A stretch of 64,000 bases of DNA from UBA11872 sp965198285 (GTDB lineage: Bacteria; Chloroflexota; UBA11872): NCBI GenBank assembly GCA_965198285.1, contig OZ240251.1, forward strand, positions 1,736,001 through 1,800,000. The letters are read 5' to 3'. The notes beneath the pieces are model-generated. The model saw nothing but the letters and a program-made list of their open reading frames with translations. It was not told where the DNA came from and made no database searches. A program made the translations under genes and the position numbers. Below, one piece after another: positions 1 to 9,020 of this stretch. Position 1 is the stretch's first letter. Every line of letters starts with the position of its first letter.

Positions 1-2
1 TT

Positions 3-368
3 TTGCTCGTGGACCGCAGCCTGCGGCGTCCGCCCGAGATGCCCGAGGTGCTACGTCCAACGGCGAGCGCAGCTTCGGCGACCCCCGGGGCGCAGGCGCC
101 AGCGGTGATTCCGGTGACGCCGGAACCGATCGTGATCGACCTGAGAGTTCCCGAAGGGCCGTTCGAGCGACCGCCCACGCCCACGGTGGTTCCGGTGCAT
201 ACGGAGGCACCGGCGCGGTATTTCCTGGTCACGGTGCAGAGCGGGGACACGCTGGCGGCGATTGCCAGCCGCTACGGGTACGGCTTTGAAGAGATAGCCG
301 AACTGAACGGCATCGATGAGCCGTATCTGATCCAGGTGGGCGACGAGTTGCTGTTTCCAAATCGCTAG
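3..368 (+). CDS. LysM domain protein (5-prime partial)
   Basis: C-terminal part of a peptidoglycan-binding protein. Residues 73-119 form one LysM domain: the motif SGDTLAAIAS is followed by an Asn-Gly-Ile segment and a QVGDELLFP ending, as in the family. Residues 10-70 are a Pro/Ala/Thr-rich linker typical of secreted cell-wall proteins. The frame is open to the window edge and the first codon seen is TTG, so the true start, and any signal peptide or catalytic domain, probably lies upstream of the window. The LysM call is firm; the overall function is not known. Confidence 0.8.
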   Translation: MLVDRSLRRPPEMPEVLRPTASAASATPGAQAPAVIPVTPEPIVIDLRVPEGPFERPPTPTVVPVHTEAPARYFLVTVQSGDTLAAIASRYGYGFEEIAELNGIDEPYLIQVGDELLFPNR

Positions 369-390
369 GCGGGTGGGGCGTTCGCCGGGG

Positions 391-1302
391 TCAGGCCTCG
401 GCGCTGCGCTGGCTGGAGTCAGTCTGGTCTGAACCTTCCGGATCTTCCTGATCCGCCGGCTTGGCGTCAGACGGCTGGTCATCCTCAGCGGCGGGTTCGG
501 GAGCGGGTTCCGGCGACGGTTCGTCAGGCTCGGTGGCGGACGTAGCCGGAGCTTCGGGTTCCGTCGCTTCCGTCGGCTGGTCGCCGGCCGCGGCGTCGCT
601 GGATTCGGGCTCCGCCGGCTCGTCGGCGTCTTCGGGCTGGTCGGCGTCCGCGTCCTCGGCTGAGGCTTCAGGGGTGGGGGCGAGGCCGGGGTCGAGGGCG
701 ATGAAGCGGACGGGCCAGGCGGTGACGTCGGCGGCGGGCGCGGGCAGGGCCATGAAGGCCATGCGCTCGGTGCTGAGCTGTTCAGTATTCACGAGGCCGC
801 GCACGACGGGCACGTCGGTTTCGAGCAAGGTGCCGAGGATTACGCGCTCGTCGTCGGTTTCCTGTTCGCGTCCGACACATACGCCGTCCGCCAGCGCGAC
901 GAGCTTGGCTCCACGCACAAACAGCCACTGAGCGGCCTGGGCCGTAAAGCACGGAGTGACGTGGTCACCGCGGGCGGCGATTACGACGATGTCGCGGCTG
1001 CGCAGGTTGCGGTCAAAGGCGTTTTCCAGGCGGTCGGAATCGATGTCTGGCGCGTCGACCGTGACTTCGATGTGGGCGACCAGGCCTTCGCCGAAGAACG
1101 TCTCAGGGGCCAGATCGACCAGGTCGGACCCCCAGCGGGCGTAGCGGCGCGGGGCCAAAACGTGGGTTCCGACGTCGGCATCCATTTCGATCCGGTGCAC
1201 CAGCGTCCGCGGCTGGCCCGCGCGCTCAAACTCGTGCGCGGTGAAGCCATTGGCGGCGCCATGCCGGAGGACCTTGGTGCAATCAATGACGCGGCGTGAC
1301 AT
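391..1302 (-). CDS. Cyclase-family (kynurenine formamidase fold) protein, degenerate, with acidic tail
   Basis: Residues 1-205 resemble the cyclase/kynurenine formamidase family: an early Ile-Asp-Cys-Thr segment, GTH at 45-47, and a TAQAAQWLFVRGAKLV stretch at 120-135 matching the family's 'AAEWLVERGVKLVG' region. The usual metal motif HxGTHxDxPxH is not intact: the sequence reads VGTHVLAP, so the Asp and last His are missing and catalysis is doubtful. Residues 208-303 are a low-complexity Asp/Glu/Pro/Ala tail that I cannot assign. GAGG lies just upstream of the ATG. It is last in a leftward gene run after the MBL hydrolase. A non-catalytic or altered role is inference. Confidence 0.65.
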   Translation of the reverse strand: MSRRVIDCTKVLRHGAANGFTAHEFERAGQPRTLVHRIEMDADVGTHVLAPRRYARWGSDLVDLAPETFFGEGLVAHIEVTVDAPDIDSDRLENAFDRNLRSRDIVVIAARGDHVTPCFTAQAAQWLFVRGAKLVALADGVCVGREQETDDERVILGTLLETDVPVVRGLVNTEQLSTERMAFMALPAPAADVTAWPVRFIALDPGLAPTPEASAEDADADQPEDADEPAEPESSDAAAGDQPTEATEPEAPATSATEPDEPSPEPAPEPAAEDDQPSDAKPADQEDPEGSDQTDSSQRSAEA

Positions 1303-1379
1303 CAGCCTCGGGATGGGATGGGTGGCGGTTTGGTCGATGGTGGGGCGCGGGGGCGTGCCCCGTCAATAGCTGATTGGCC

Positions 1380-2963
1380 TCAGCCAATGGTCAGCGGCTC
1401 GCCCCAGCGCGATTCGCGGACCCGGATGGACGAATTTCGGAAGGCTTGCCGGTAGAAGTCCAGGCCTTGGGTCTGAAGGTGAACGGGGATCAGTACGCGC
1501 GGGTTCACGATCTCGACGAAGCGCCGCAGGTCGGGGCCGCTGGCGTGGCCGGAGGCGTGGAAACCGGCCGCCTCGGCCTCGGATTCCGACGCGCCGCCGA
1601 CGAACTCCAGACCTAGCAGGCTTGTCCAACTCCGGAGGCGACGCATGTCGAGTTGGGACTCTTCGTCATACGGCTCGCTGGAGGAGTAAATCCAGGCGCC
1701 GGACGACATTTCGCCGAGGTCGAGCAGGCGGGTGACGTCGAAAAAGCTGAGGCAGAGGACGTAGGCCCCGGGGTTCGCACGGATGTCGGGCGGAGATACG
1801 AGCGCGTTAGCGAACTCGGCGGTCACTTCGTCCTGCCAGGCGGTGGAGGTGGCTCGCCGGTCGTCGTAGATCAGCAAGCCGTCCTGGGCCGACGGCAGGG
1901 GTGTTGCCAGATCGACGGTGTGCATGGCTTTGAGAAGGAGTGCGTCTTTCATGAGGACGACGAGCTGGCGGTTGGCGTGGCGGGCGGCCGCCAGGAATGT
2001 TTCGAGGCGCTCGATGTTGCGGGGACCGAAGTCGGCGACGACCAGAGCGTCGGTCTGGTGGACGCGATTGAGGGCGCCAGCGCGTACGTCCTCTTCCGAT
2101 GCGCCGCGGGGCCTGGCGGCCTGGGTGCCCTCGCAAATGAGTGCGACCAGGTCAAGTTCGGCCAGTGCATGGGCGAATGCCCAGGTCTGGTCGGCATGGC
2201 GGCCGTGCATGCGGATGTCGCCGCTATAGCCCACCCAGCCGGCCGACGTCTCGACGGCGAAGCCGTGGGCGCCGGGGATGGAATGGTCAACCGGGAACGC
2301 GCGGACCTGGTGGCCGTCAATCTCGGAGACGCCTGTGGCTACGGCGGTCGTGAGGGGTTCGGGGCCTGCCTTGGCATAGCGCCGTGCCCAGTAGGCCGCG
2401 GCGTCGGGCATCCAAGCGTTGCCGTCAAGGACTTGCCAGGGGCGTTGCCGAAAGGGGGTCTTGGGGTCCGTAACCAAGAGGTCGTCCTTGGGCGTGCGGA
2501 GGCGGTAGAAGACGGTCTGCGCGTCATCGGTGCTCTGTCCGCCGTCCTGCATTGCCTTGGCAATCACGGCCGTCAGGGCGCCAGTCACGACGGGAATGTC
2601 GGGGCGGAGGAGCGAGATGTAGCCGACATGGTCGGCGTGGGCGTGGCTGAGGAGAACCGCGCGCGGGTCCACGTCGTCGCGGTAGGCCGGCCGGTCACGC
2701 AGACGGCTCCAGATCGCGGCGTGTTCCGGCAGCGCGTTCAAGTCGTTCCGGTAGAGCCCTTCCAGCGGGGGCAGGAGGTCGGTCAAGAGGTAGTCCGACA
2801 GCCCGCGGATGGTGCGGGGCCTAAGAAACTCCTCGAAGTACTTGCCAAGCGCGCCGAACGACATGCCGAAGTCGAAGAGCACGTGCCAGTCGCCGTCTTC
2901 GAGCAGGAGCTTGTTGCCGCCGATTTCGTCGGCCCCGCCGTAGGCCGTGAAGCAAACGGTCAT
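1380..2963 (-). CDS. MBL-fold metallo-hydrolase, RNase J-like
   Basis: A metallo-beta-lactamase fold hydrolase of 527 residues. The metal-binding motif HAHADH sits at 107-112, preceded by a beta-strand (RAVLLS). An early GGADEIGGN motif (9-17) resembles the start of RNase J proteins, and a beta-CASP-like segment (CEGTQ) and a C-terminal IPVHLQTQG segment agree with an RNA/DNA-processing MBL protein. The frame stays open to 3023, but the upstream part reads through a tandem repeat (3012-3055), so I chose the ATG at 2963. No strong ribosome site precedes it, so the start is uncertain. Substrate is unknown. Confidence 0.75.
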   Translation of the reverse strand: MTVCFTAYGGADEIGGNKLLLEDGDWHVLFDFGMSFGALGKYFEEFLRPRTIRGLSDYLLTDLLPPLEGLYRNDLNALPEHAAIWSRLRDRPAYRDDVDPRAVLLSHAHADHVGYISLLRPDIPVVTGALTAVIAKAMQDGGQSTDDAQTVFYRLRTPKDDLLVTDPKTPFRQRPWQVLDGNAWMPDAAAYWARRYAKAGPEPLTTAVATGVSEIDGHQVRAFPVDHSIPGAHGFAVETSAGWVGYSGDIRMHGRHADQTWAFAHALAELDLVALICEGTQAARPRGASEEDVRAGALNRVHQTDALVVADFGPRNIERLETFLAAARHANRQLVVLMKDALLLKAMHTVDLATPLPSAQDGLLIYDDRRATSTAWQDEVTAEFANALVSPPDIRANPGAYVLCLSFFDVTRLLDLGEMSSGAWIYSSSEPYDEESQLDMRRLRSWTSLLGLEFVGGASESEAEAAGFHASGHASGPDLRRFVEIVNPRVLIPVHLQTQGLDFYRQAFRNSSIRVRESRWGEPLTIG

Positions 2964-3011
2964 CAGCGGCTTGCGGCGGCGAGGGTTGGAGGCGGTAGGT
3001 TCATGGTTCGA

Positions 3012-3055
3012 CAAGGTCACCACGAACGGGAGACAAGCTCACCATGAACGGGAGG
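3012..3055. repeat. Two tandem 22-bp intergenic repeat units
   Basis: Two adjacent 22-bp units (3012-3033 and 3034-3055) of the form caaggtcaccacgaacggga differ at only a few positions. They lie between the 2-hydroxyacid dehydrogenase and MBL genes and reach into the possible 5-prime extension of the MBL gene, where the minus strand would read VTLSNHE. This looks like a dispersed intergenic repeat rather than coding sequence. Confidence 0.6.
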
Positions 3056-3063
3056 CAAGCGGT

Positions 3064-4077
3064 TCACGCGGGTGGGGGCGGGGCCTCAAGCCGATCCAGC
3101 ACCGCGGGATTCTGAATCGAGCGCGGGCGACCGCCCCGGATGACCGCGGCGGTGCAGCGCAGGGCGCTCTCGGGCCCCCAGGCCGACGATTCGCGGGAGT
3201 GGCCGGCCGAGTGCGGGGTGACCAGCACGTTGGACATCGCCAGCAGCGGGTTGTCTGCGGTGACCGGCTCGATCTCCGTCACGTCCAGCCCGGCGCCAGC
3301 GAGTTGGCCCGCGTCGAGCGCGGCGACGAGGGCCGCCTCGTCGATCAGGGGGCCGCGGGCGGTGTTGATGACGAAGGCGGTGGGCTTCATGCGTTCCAGC
3401 GTCGAGGCGTTGAGGCAATGACGAGTGGCCGGGTTGAGCGGCAGGTGGACGCAGAGGAAGTCTGCCGCCTGCAGCACGTCGTTGAATCCGACGAGTTCGA
3501 CGCCCAACTCTTCCGCTAGCGAGCGGTCGACGTACGGGTCGTAGGCGATAACGCGCAGACCGAAGGGCTGACAGCGCGCGGCCACGGCGCGGGCGATGTT
3601 TCCGAAGCCCAGCAGGCCAGCCACCTGACCGCGCAGTCGCGGCCAGGGATTGGACGGGTCGATGAGGCCGGTGCGACTGGGAGCGGCCGAGCGGCTGAGA
3701 TAGATGGTGCGGGGCAGCCGCCGGTAACAGGCCAGCAGCAGCATGAGCGTGTGGTCGGCGACTTCCTCAATGCAGAGGTCGGGGGTGTTGCCGATCATGA
3801 CGCCGTGGTCCGTGGCGGCTTCCAGGTCGATCGGATCGACGCCGGTCGTGCAGGTCACGATGGCGCGCAGGCCTGGGGCGATGGCGAAGTCGTCGGCGGT
3901 GAACGAATCGAGGCCGACCGCGCCTGCGGTGGCGCGCTGCAAAGCGGCTCGGCGTGTCTCCGGGTTGATCATGTCCGCAACGTCAACTTGACCGCCGGCC
4001 TCCTCAACGACGTGGACATAGGGGAGGAAGCGGTGGGCGTGCTCCAGGGGCACGAAGACTCTGGGCAGGTCAGCCAT
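3064..4077 (-). CDS. D-isomer-specific 2-hydroxyacid dehydrogenase
   Basis: NAD(P)-dependent reduction of 2-ketoacids to D-2-hydroxyacids. The 337 residues match the family's usual length. The nucleotide-binding loop is GLLGFGNIA (154-162), with the third Gly replaced by Ala, and an acidic strand end YDPY at 179-182. Catalytic residues are in place: Arg241 in NTARG, Glu270 in TEIEP and His289 in TPHSAG. Architecture is the normal split catalytic domain around a central Rossmann domain. It lies downstream of the DUF3048 gene (45-bp gap) on the same strand. The specific substrate (glycerate, phosphoglycerate, other) cannot be told. Confidence 0.9.
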   Translation of the reverse strand: MADLPRVFVPLEHAHRFLPYVHVVEEAGGQVDVADMINPETRRAALQRATAGAVGLDSFTADDFAIAPGLRAIVTCTTGVDPIDLEAATDHGVMIGNTPDLCIEEVADHTLMLLLACYRRLPRTIYLSRSAAPSRTGLIDPSNPWPRLRGQVAGLLGFGNIARAVAARCQPFGLRVIAYDPYVDRSLAEELGVELVGFNDVLQAADFLCVHLPLNPATRHCLNASTLERMKPTAFVINTARGPLIDEAALVAALDAGQLAGAGLDVTEIEPVTADNPLLAMSNVLVTPHSAGHSRESSAWGPESALRCTAAVIRGGRPRSIQNPAVLDRLEAPPPPA

Positions 4078-4122
4078 CGGTCGATCCTCTCTGGCCGGCG
4101 GTTGTGGGAAGGCGGGCGGTGG

Positions 4123-5457
4123 TCATAGGGCTTCGACAGCTTCCGATCCGGTGAGCAGATGAATCCAGGTCCGGCCGGGACGGAGTGCAAGCGGGGACCC
4201 GTCCGGATTCAGGAACTCGGTCACCGCGGTTTCCGACGGTCGGCGCCAGATTCCGTTGAAGCGCGCGCCGTCGCGGAAGACGGATACGGGGCCCTGGCCG
4301 GTGGTGCCGATCCAGAGCGACTTGTTGCCATAGGAGTCCTCGTCGAACTCCGTGAGTCGCGCTGGCACCCACTGTGCCACGACGTTCTCAAACACAAGGG
4401 CCTCACCCGTGTGAGCGTCGATGTCGAGCGCGCCTCCCAGCGAGCGGCGCCAGTGGCGCGCGGAGTGGTCGAACACGTACTCGGCCTGGAAGGCGTTTCG
4501 AGGCCCGGCGGGAATGGCGAGATGGGTGAGCGGGCCGAGCTTGGGTTCGGCGTCGTAGAACCGGAAGCCCTGGATTTCTCGTCGCTTCGGGTGGCGCCGA
4601 GCGCCGACGTCGCGCAACGCGGGGACGCTGGCGTACATGTTGAACGGGGCCGGCCGGCTGGATATCCGGTAGTAGGGGCGGGTCTCGTCGTAGAAGAACT
4701 GATCCACGTCCGCCGCCGGAGACGAGCGGAGGTCCCGCATGACCGGCGGGCTTGCACCTACGTGGGCAAAGAGCGCGTCGAACTGCTGGACGAGGTCGCG
4801 ATCAACGAACCTGGCACTGCGGATGGGGCCGACCCGCTCCAGGTCGCTGTCCAGGAAGAACGCGGTGTAGCGGGTGACGGAGCCTTCGGTTATGTGCTCG
4901 TAAACGACGGCGGCTGTGCTGAGTCCGCTCTGGGGCCGGGCCTCGGGTGCGTTGTCGATCTTGATCGCCACGACGCGCTGGGCCCTGGCGCTAGGGCTGA
5001 TTTCGAGGCCCGTCAGCAGTGAGCGCAGGGGTGGGCGAGTAGGCGTGGGAGGGGGCGTGGGCGTTGGCTCAGGTGTCGGCACCGGCGTTGTCGGTACAGG
5101 AGTCGGTGTAGCCGTGGGCGCCTCGGTCTGCACTGGCGGTGGGCGGGTGGGGCGCGGCGCGGCGACGGTTGCTACCGGAGTGGCGGGCACCGGAGCGAGC
5201 GGGGCGGTGGACGCCGTCGGCGCGCGGGACGCGGTGGCTGGCTGCGCACCGGCGACTGCCGCGGGCGACGGCGTGGCCAACGACGGGACACGCGCCGTGG
5301 ATGTTGCAGGGGGCGCCGGAGGTGAGGTCGCGGCGGCCGCCGCCGTGGGGGTTGGCGTTGGTGGCTCAGCTTCGCCGCAGCCAGCGGCGAGAAGCGCCGT
5401 TCCGCCGGCCAGGAGAGCTACCATGCGGCGCCTGGTGACGCGCGCCGGATCAGGCAT
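4123..5457 (-). CDS. DUF3048 (YerB-like) lipoprotein
   Basis: A 444-residue exported lipoprotein. The N-terminus has a twin-Arg segment (VTRRRM, 8-12), a hydrophobic stretch and a lipobox LAAGC with Cys27. Residues 30-143 are a Pro/Thr/Ala-rich linker. From about 144 the DUF3048 domain follows, with signature pieces VAIKIDNAPEARPQSGL (163-179), VVYEHITEG and VGPIRSAR (209-216). B. subtilis YerB is the best-known homologue but its biochemical role is unknown. The protein probably sits outside the membrane, spaced through the cell wall by the linker. It heads a leftward gene run. Confidence 0.85.
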   Translation of the reverse strand: MPDPARVTRRRMVALLAGGTALLAAGCGEAEPPTPTPTAAAAATSPPAPPATSTARVPSLATPSPAAVAGAQPATASRAPTASTAPLAPVPATPVATVAAPRPTRPPPVQTEAPTATPTPVPTTPVPTPEPTPTPPPTPTRPPLRSLLTGLEISPSARAQRVVAIKIDNAPEARPQSGLSTAAVVYEHITEGSVTRYTAFFLDSDLERVGPIRSARFVDRDLVQQFDALFAHVGASPPVMRDLRSSPAADVDQFFYDETRPYYRISSRPAPFNMYASVPALRDVGARRHPKRREIQGFRFYDAEPKLGPLTHLAIPAGPRNAFQAEYVFDHSARHWRRSLGGALDIDAHTGEALVFENVVAQWVPARLTEFDEDSYGNKSLWIGTTGQGPVSVFRDGARFNGIWRRPSETAVTEFLNPDGSPLALRPGRTWIHLLTGSEAVEAL

Positions 5458-5813
5458 GCGGGGTGCGTGTCTTGCGGGCTGGACGGTGGCGCATTACTAC
5501 AGAATGCGCCGGGCGCGGTGGGCGGTGCAACGGAACTATGCAGCGGCACGTTGGATGTCCGGGCGCTTTGGTCGCGCTTCCGGCAGTTGCGCAACGGTCG
5601 ACGGCGACCTGGTTGACTTGTGCTGCGAGGCTATTGCGAGCAGAGACGGGGACCGACCGCACATTCCCGGGGGCTTGACTCGGGATCGTGGCGATCGCGG
5701 ACACCGCCACGGGAGACGTTGCTCCCGACGGTACTGTCCAAGACGACGCTCGTGGCGCCCTTTAGAATTGGGAATCGTGCACGCGACAAGACGGGCGGAC
5801 AGGGGACGCCGGA
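5458..5813. other. Intergenic region with short hairpin
   Basis: 356 bp between divergent genes. The only structure seen is an inverted repeat with 8-bp arms, ggcgcatt at 5488-5495 and aatgcgcc at 5503-5510, around a 7-base loop. It sits about 30 bp upstream of the DUF3048 start and could be an operator or part of its leader. No convincing small gene or sigma-70 promoter was found. Confidence 0.4.
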
Positions 5814-6482
5814 ATGTCAGCGGTTTCAATAGAGGAACGTGTCGGCCGTCTTGAAGGCGGCTACGAACACGTGGCGACGAAGGTGGATCTCGCCGAGTTC
5901 ACGGCCGCCACGCAGACCGAATTCGCTGACTTCAGGTCAGAGATGCAGACTGAGTTCGGTGAGTTCAGGTCGGAGATGCGGACCGAGTTCGGTGAGTTCA
6001 GGGCGGAGATGCGGACCGAATTTGGTGAGTTCAGGGCGGCGATGCAGGCTGAGAACGCGGAATTCAAGGCGACGATGGAGTCAGAATTCAGAGAATTCAG
6101 GGCGGCGATGCAAGCCGACAACGCGGAATTCAAGGCGACGGTGGAGTCAGAATTCAGGGAATTCAGGTCGACGATGGAGGTGGGCTTTGGCGAATTCAAA
6201 GCGGCGATGCAGACCGGGAACGCTGAGTTCATGGCGGAAGCCAAGCAGTTCAGGGCGGCGATGCAGGCTGACAACGCAGAGTTCAAGGCGGCGATGCAGG
6301 CGGTACTTGCCGACCAAAGGACCGCGACGCAGGCTGACATCAAGGATCTTGAACTTCGGCTGACGGCAGCCATCAACCAGGTTCAGATTCGCGCGATGCA
6401 GTGGACGGTGCTGGTGGTCAGCGTTGCCGCCGGCGTCCTGGTTGCGGTGGACCGGCTGTTGGGGCCCGCGACCGGCGGCTGA
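5814..6482 (+). CDS. Hendecad-repeat coiled-coil protein with C-terminal membrane anchor
   Basis: No family is recognised with confidence; the plan resembles CCDC90/DUF1640-type coiled-coil membrane proteins. Residues 35-162 are about eleven tandem 11-residue repeats of the type TEFGEFRAEMR or ADNAEFKAAMQ, with Phe at fixed positions; the unit near 134-150 is longer. An 11-residue period predicts a right-handed hendecad coiled coil. Residues 195-213 form one hydrophobic helix, giving a tail-anchored protein with most of it probably cytoplasmic. The start ATG at 5814 has no strong ribosome site. It stands alone between leftward genes. A structural or scaffolding role is inference only. Confidence 0.6.
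   Translation: MSAVSIEERVGRLEGGYEHVATKVDLAEFTAATQTEFADFRSEMQTEFGEFRSEMRTEFGEFRAEMRTEFGEFRAAMQAENAEFKATMESEFREFRAAMQADNAEFKATVESEFREFRSTMEVGFGEFKAAMQTGNAEFMAEAKQFRAAMQADNAEFKAAMQAVLADQRTATQADIKDLELRLTAAINQVQIRAMQWTVLVVSVAAGVLVAVDRLLGPATGG
5916..6299 (+). repeat. 33-bp coding tandem repeats
   Basis: About eleven imperfect 33-bp units that encode the hendecads of the gene at 5814-6482; many units contain gaattcag or gagttcag. The units keep frame and differ mostly by substitutions, as expected from repeat expansion followed by divergence. Confidence 0.75.
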
Positions 6483-6523
6483 TTCGCGCGATCGTCGGGA
6501 TGCCTCGGCCGTCTTTCGAGACG

Positions 6524-7366
6524 CTAAGGCTGGCCGAAGACACGGCGGCAGGCGGCGGCGACGCGGGCGGCGCCTTCGTTGATGGGTAACGCGCGCAGGT
6601 CGTCGTTGAAGATTTCGACGCCGGCCGGACCTTGGTAGCCCGCGGATTGAAGAGCGTTGGCGATGGCTGGGAGGTCAATCACGCCGTCGCCGGGCAGGCG
6701 CCGAACCGAGTCAGCCAGGGTGTCCACGCTGCCGGGTGGGGCGTCGTTGAGGTGCACGTGGTTGATTACGCGCCCCGCCGCGGCGATGTCCGAGAACTCA
6801 CTGTCGCCGCAGTGGAAGTGGTAGGTGTCGAAAAGGATGCCGACGTTCACGCAGCCCACGCGTTCGATCAGATCCAGCGTTCCCGGAATGCCGGAGAACA
6901 GCTCAAACGGCTGCTCGGGCCAGATGTTGGGTCCGATGAACTCGAGGCTGAGCGCCACACCTTCGCCCGCGGCGGTGTCAGCCACGTCGCCGATACGCAT
7001 GGCGAGCAGGTCGAGCGCCTCGTCGCGGGGCATGTCGGTCCGGTTGGGCACGACCACGGCGGTGACGCGCGCACCCAGCGCGGCGCCGAGCGACGCGTTT
7101 TTGGCCACTGTGTCGAGGCTGGCGTCGAAGTCCGCGTGCGGGCCGATGATCTGGGCGCCGGAGCCCCAGGCGCCGGGTTGAATGCCACGGGACTCGAACG
7201 CTTCGATGACGGCGTCACGGCCGGCGGAGGTCTCGAGGGTACGTGCGTTCGGCATGCTGAAGTCTGCCGCCCGAAAGCCAGCGGAAGCGGTGGCGTCGAG
7301 GTAGGCAATCAGGTCGCTGACCTGGGCGACCGTGGCCGGGTGCAGCGCGGGGATCAACGAGGACAT
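6524..7366 (-). CDS. Sugar phosphate isomerase/epimerase family TIM barrel
   Basis: A 280-residue xylose-isomerase-like TIM barrel. Probable metal ligands are Glu142 (SLEFIG), Asp180 and His183 (FDTYHFH), His205 (HVHLND) and Glu251 (GVEIF), matching the layout of the hydroxypyruvate/inosose/tagatose epimerase group. I chose the ATG at 7366 because GGGAGG lies just upstream and the longer frame to 7597 begins in low-complexity sequence with no homology. It follows the spermidine-synthase-like gene on the same strand. Substrate is unknown; such enzymes usually act in sugar or inositol breakdown. Confidence 0.8.
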   Translation of the reverse strand: MSSLIPALHPATVAQVSDLIAYLDATASAGFRAADFSMPNARTLETSAGRDAVIEAFESRGIQPGAWGSGAQIIGPHADFDASLDTVAKNASLGAALGARVTAVVVPNRTDMPRDEALDLLAMRIGDVADTAAGEGVALSLEFIGPNIWPEQPFELFSGIPGTLDLIERVGCVNVGILFDTYHFHCGDSEFSDIAAAGRVINHVHLNDAPPGSVDTLADSVRRLPGDGVIDLPAIANALQSAGYQGPAGVEIFNDDLRALPINEGAARVAAACRRVFGQP

Positions 7367-7433
7367 GGGTGTGGCCCTCCCAGGCCTCCGGGGCGCAGGT
7401 GGCCCGTGATGGGTGGTTCCACGAAGGTATGGG

Positions 7434-9005
7434 TCAGCGGCGGCGGCCGGTTGCGCCGTGCAGTGCTTCGCGAACGACGATGTCGTCGATGAGGCGCTCA
7501 ACGGGCGCCAGGTCGTCGGTGTAGACGGTGTCCGCGCGGTTGACTTCGCGCAGCTCCCAGGGACGGTCGGCGATCTCGGCCAGCCTGGGGTCGCCAACTG
7601 CGCCGGCGCGCACCTCGGCGTCGGTTACGGGCCGCAGCGAACCGAATACGAGGCTGTTGTTGAAGCCCGATGGCAGGTCGATCACATATACGTGCGGGAA
7701 CACCGAGCGCATGGTTTCCGACAGCACCTCCACCAGCCGGAAGTCGGTGGCGGTTCGACCGGCGTTGAGGGCCAGCACGCCCTTCTCATTGAGGTGGTCA
7801 CGGGCGGCGATGAAGAATTCCTGGGTGACCAGATGGAACGGGATGTAAGGCTGGCGGTAGGCGTCCACGGCAATCACGTCATAGCGCCGGTCCACGCGCT
7901 GGAGAAACGTGCGACCGTCTTCCGCGTAGGTCTTCAAGTTGGGTTCGTTCATGTCGAAGTACTTGCGACCGAGGTCGATTACGCGGTCATCGATCTCAAC
8001 GCCGTCGATGGCCACGTCGTCCCCGTAAACCGTGGTGTACTGCTTGGACACCGTGCCGCCGCCCAACCCGATGATCAGGAGTGAATCGACATCCTGCGGC
8101 TGTTGGCCGCCGATGATGGGGGCGAGCAGGAAGTAGTCCCAGGGACCGTTGGTGAGCAGGCGGTCGGGGTGATAGATCGAGTGGGTGCCGATGCCCTCGT
8201 TCAGGACCAGACGGCGGCCGACGGCGGGGTTGTCGATGACCTGAAAGAACTGCAGCGCGGACTCGCCTTCCAGCACCAGGCCGTCGGCAGGCCGGACCGG
8301 GCCGGGGTTCACCGCGACCCAGAGCACGATGAGGATGGCGAGCAGCGCGGTGTACAGCAGCCGGCGCCGCAGGCGCGTGGTGGCGATGAGCGCCAGACTC
8401 AGCAGCAGCACGGCGAAGATCAGGAAGGTCGAGCGCGTGCCGACGGTGGGGATGAGCAGCAGGACCGGGATGAAGGCGCCCAGGATGCTGCCGACGGTGC
8501 TGACGGCGAAGACCTGCCCGGCGCGCTTGCCGGCCTGCCGCACGTCGCTGGTGACCAGGCGGATGGCGAAGGGCGAGACCATGCCCAGCAGCGTGAGCGG
8601 GACGGCCAATAGGAGCAGGACCCCGACCAGCGAGCCGAAGAACAGGCCGCCGTTGAGGGAGGCAATGGCCTGCGAGGACACGGAGAGGGCCGGCTTTGAC
8701 AGGAAGGGAATCAAACCGACCAGGAATGACGCAATTCCGACGATGTGATAGAGGGTGTCTTCGTAGGGGCGCTGGTCAGCGAGGCGTCCGCCGATCCAGT
8801 AGCCGATGGACAGATAGAGCAGCGTCAGGCCAATAACGACGGCCCAGATGATGATGCTGGTGCCAAAGAACGGCGCCAGCAACCGCGAGGCGCTGATTTC
8901 CACGGCCAGGACGGACATGCCGGAGAAGAAGGCAACCGTGAGAACCAGCCAGGTGCGGGCGTTCCCGATGACCTGCGGCGTCGGCGGTTCGGTCGAGTTG
9001 GACAC
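7434..9005 (-). CDS. Fused membrane-domain / spermidine synthase-like protein
   Basis: A 523-residue two-part protein. Residues 18-235 contain about seven hydrophobic helices of the fused transporter-like domain. Residues 240-523 form an aminopropyltransferase/SAM-methyltransferase fold: nucleotide motif IIGLGGGTVS (311-320), acidic DGVEIDD (334-340), EDGRTF (362-367) and Asp381 in DAYRQPYIP, equivalent to the catalytic Asp of spermidine synthases. The GTG start at 9005 is preceded by AGGAG with 4-base spacing; upstream sequence to 9080 is repeat DNA. Many bacteria carry this fusion, but whether it makes polyamines is not established. Confidence 0.85.
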   Translation of the reverse strand: MSNSTEPPTPQVIGNARTWLVLTVAFFSGMSVLAVEISASRLLAPFFGTSIIIWAVVIGLTLLYLSIGYWIGGRLADQRPYEDTLYHIVGIASFLVGLIPFLSKPALSVSSQAIASLNGGLFFGSLVGVLLLLAVPLTLLGMVSPFAIRLVTSDVRQAGKRAGQVFAVSTVGSILGAFIPVLLLIPTVGTRSTFLIFAVLLLSLALIATTRLRRRLLYTALLAILIVLWVAVNPGPVRPADGLVLEGESALQFFQVIDNPAVGRRLVLNEGIGTHSIYHPDRLLTNGPWDYFLLAPIIGGQQPQDVDSLLIIGLGGGTVSKQYTTVYGDDVAIDGVEIDDRVIDLGRKYFDMNEPNLKTYAEDGRTFLQRVDRRYDVIAVDAYRQPYIPFHLVTQEFFIAARDHLNEKGVLALNAGRTATDFRLVEVLSETMRSVFPHVYVIDLPSGFNNSLVFGSLRPVTDAEVRAGAVGDPRLAEIADRPWELREVNRADTVYTDDLAPVERLIDDIVVREALHGATGRRR

Positions 9006-9020
9006 GCGGCTCCTCAGCTC

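Noticed and set aside
1653..3047. Long open frame opposite the MBL hydrolase
   Set aside because: The minus-strand gene has a clear HAHADH motif; the plus frame is Gly/Val-rich shadow sequence.
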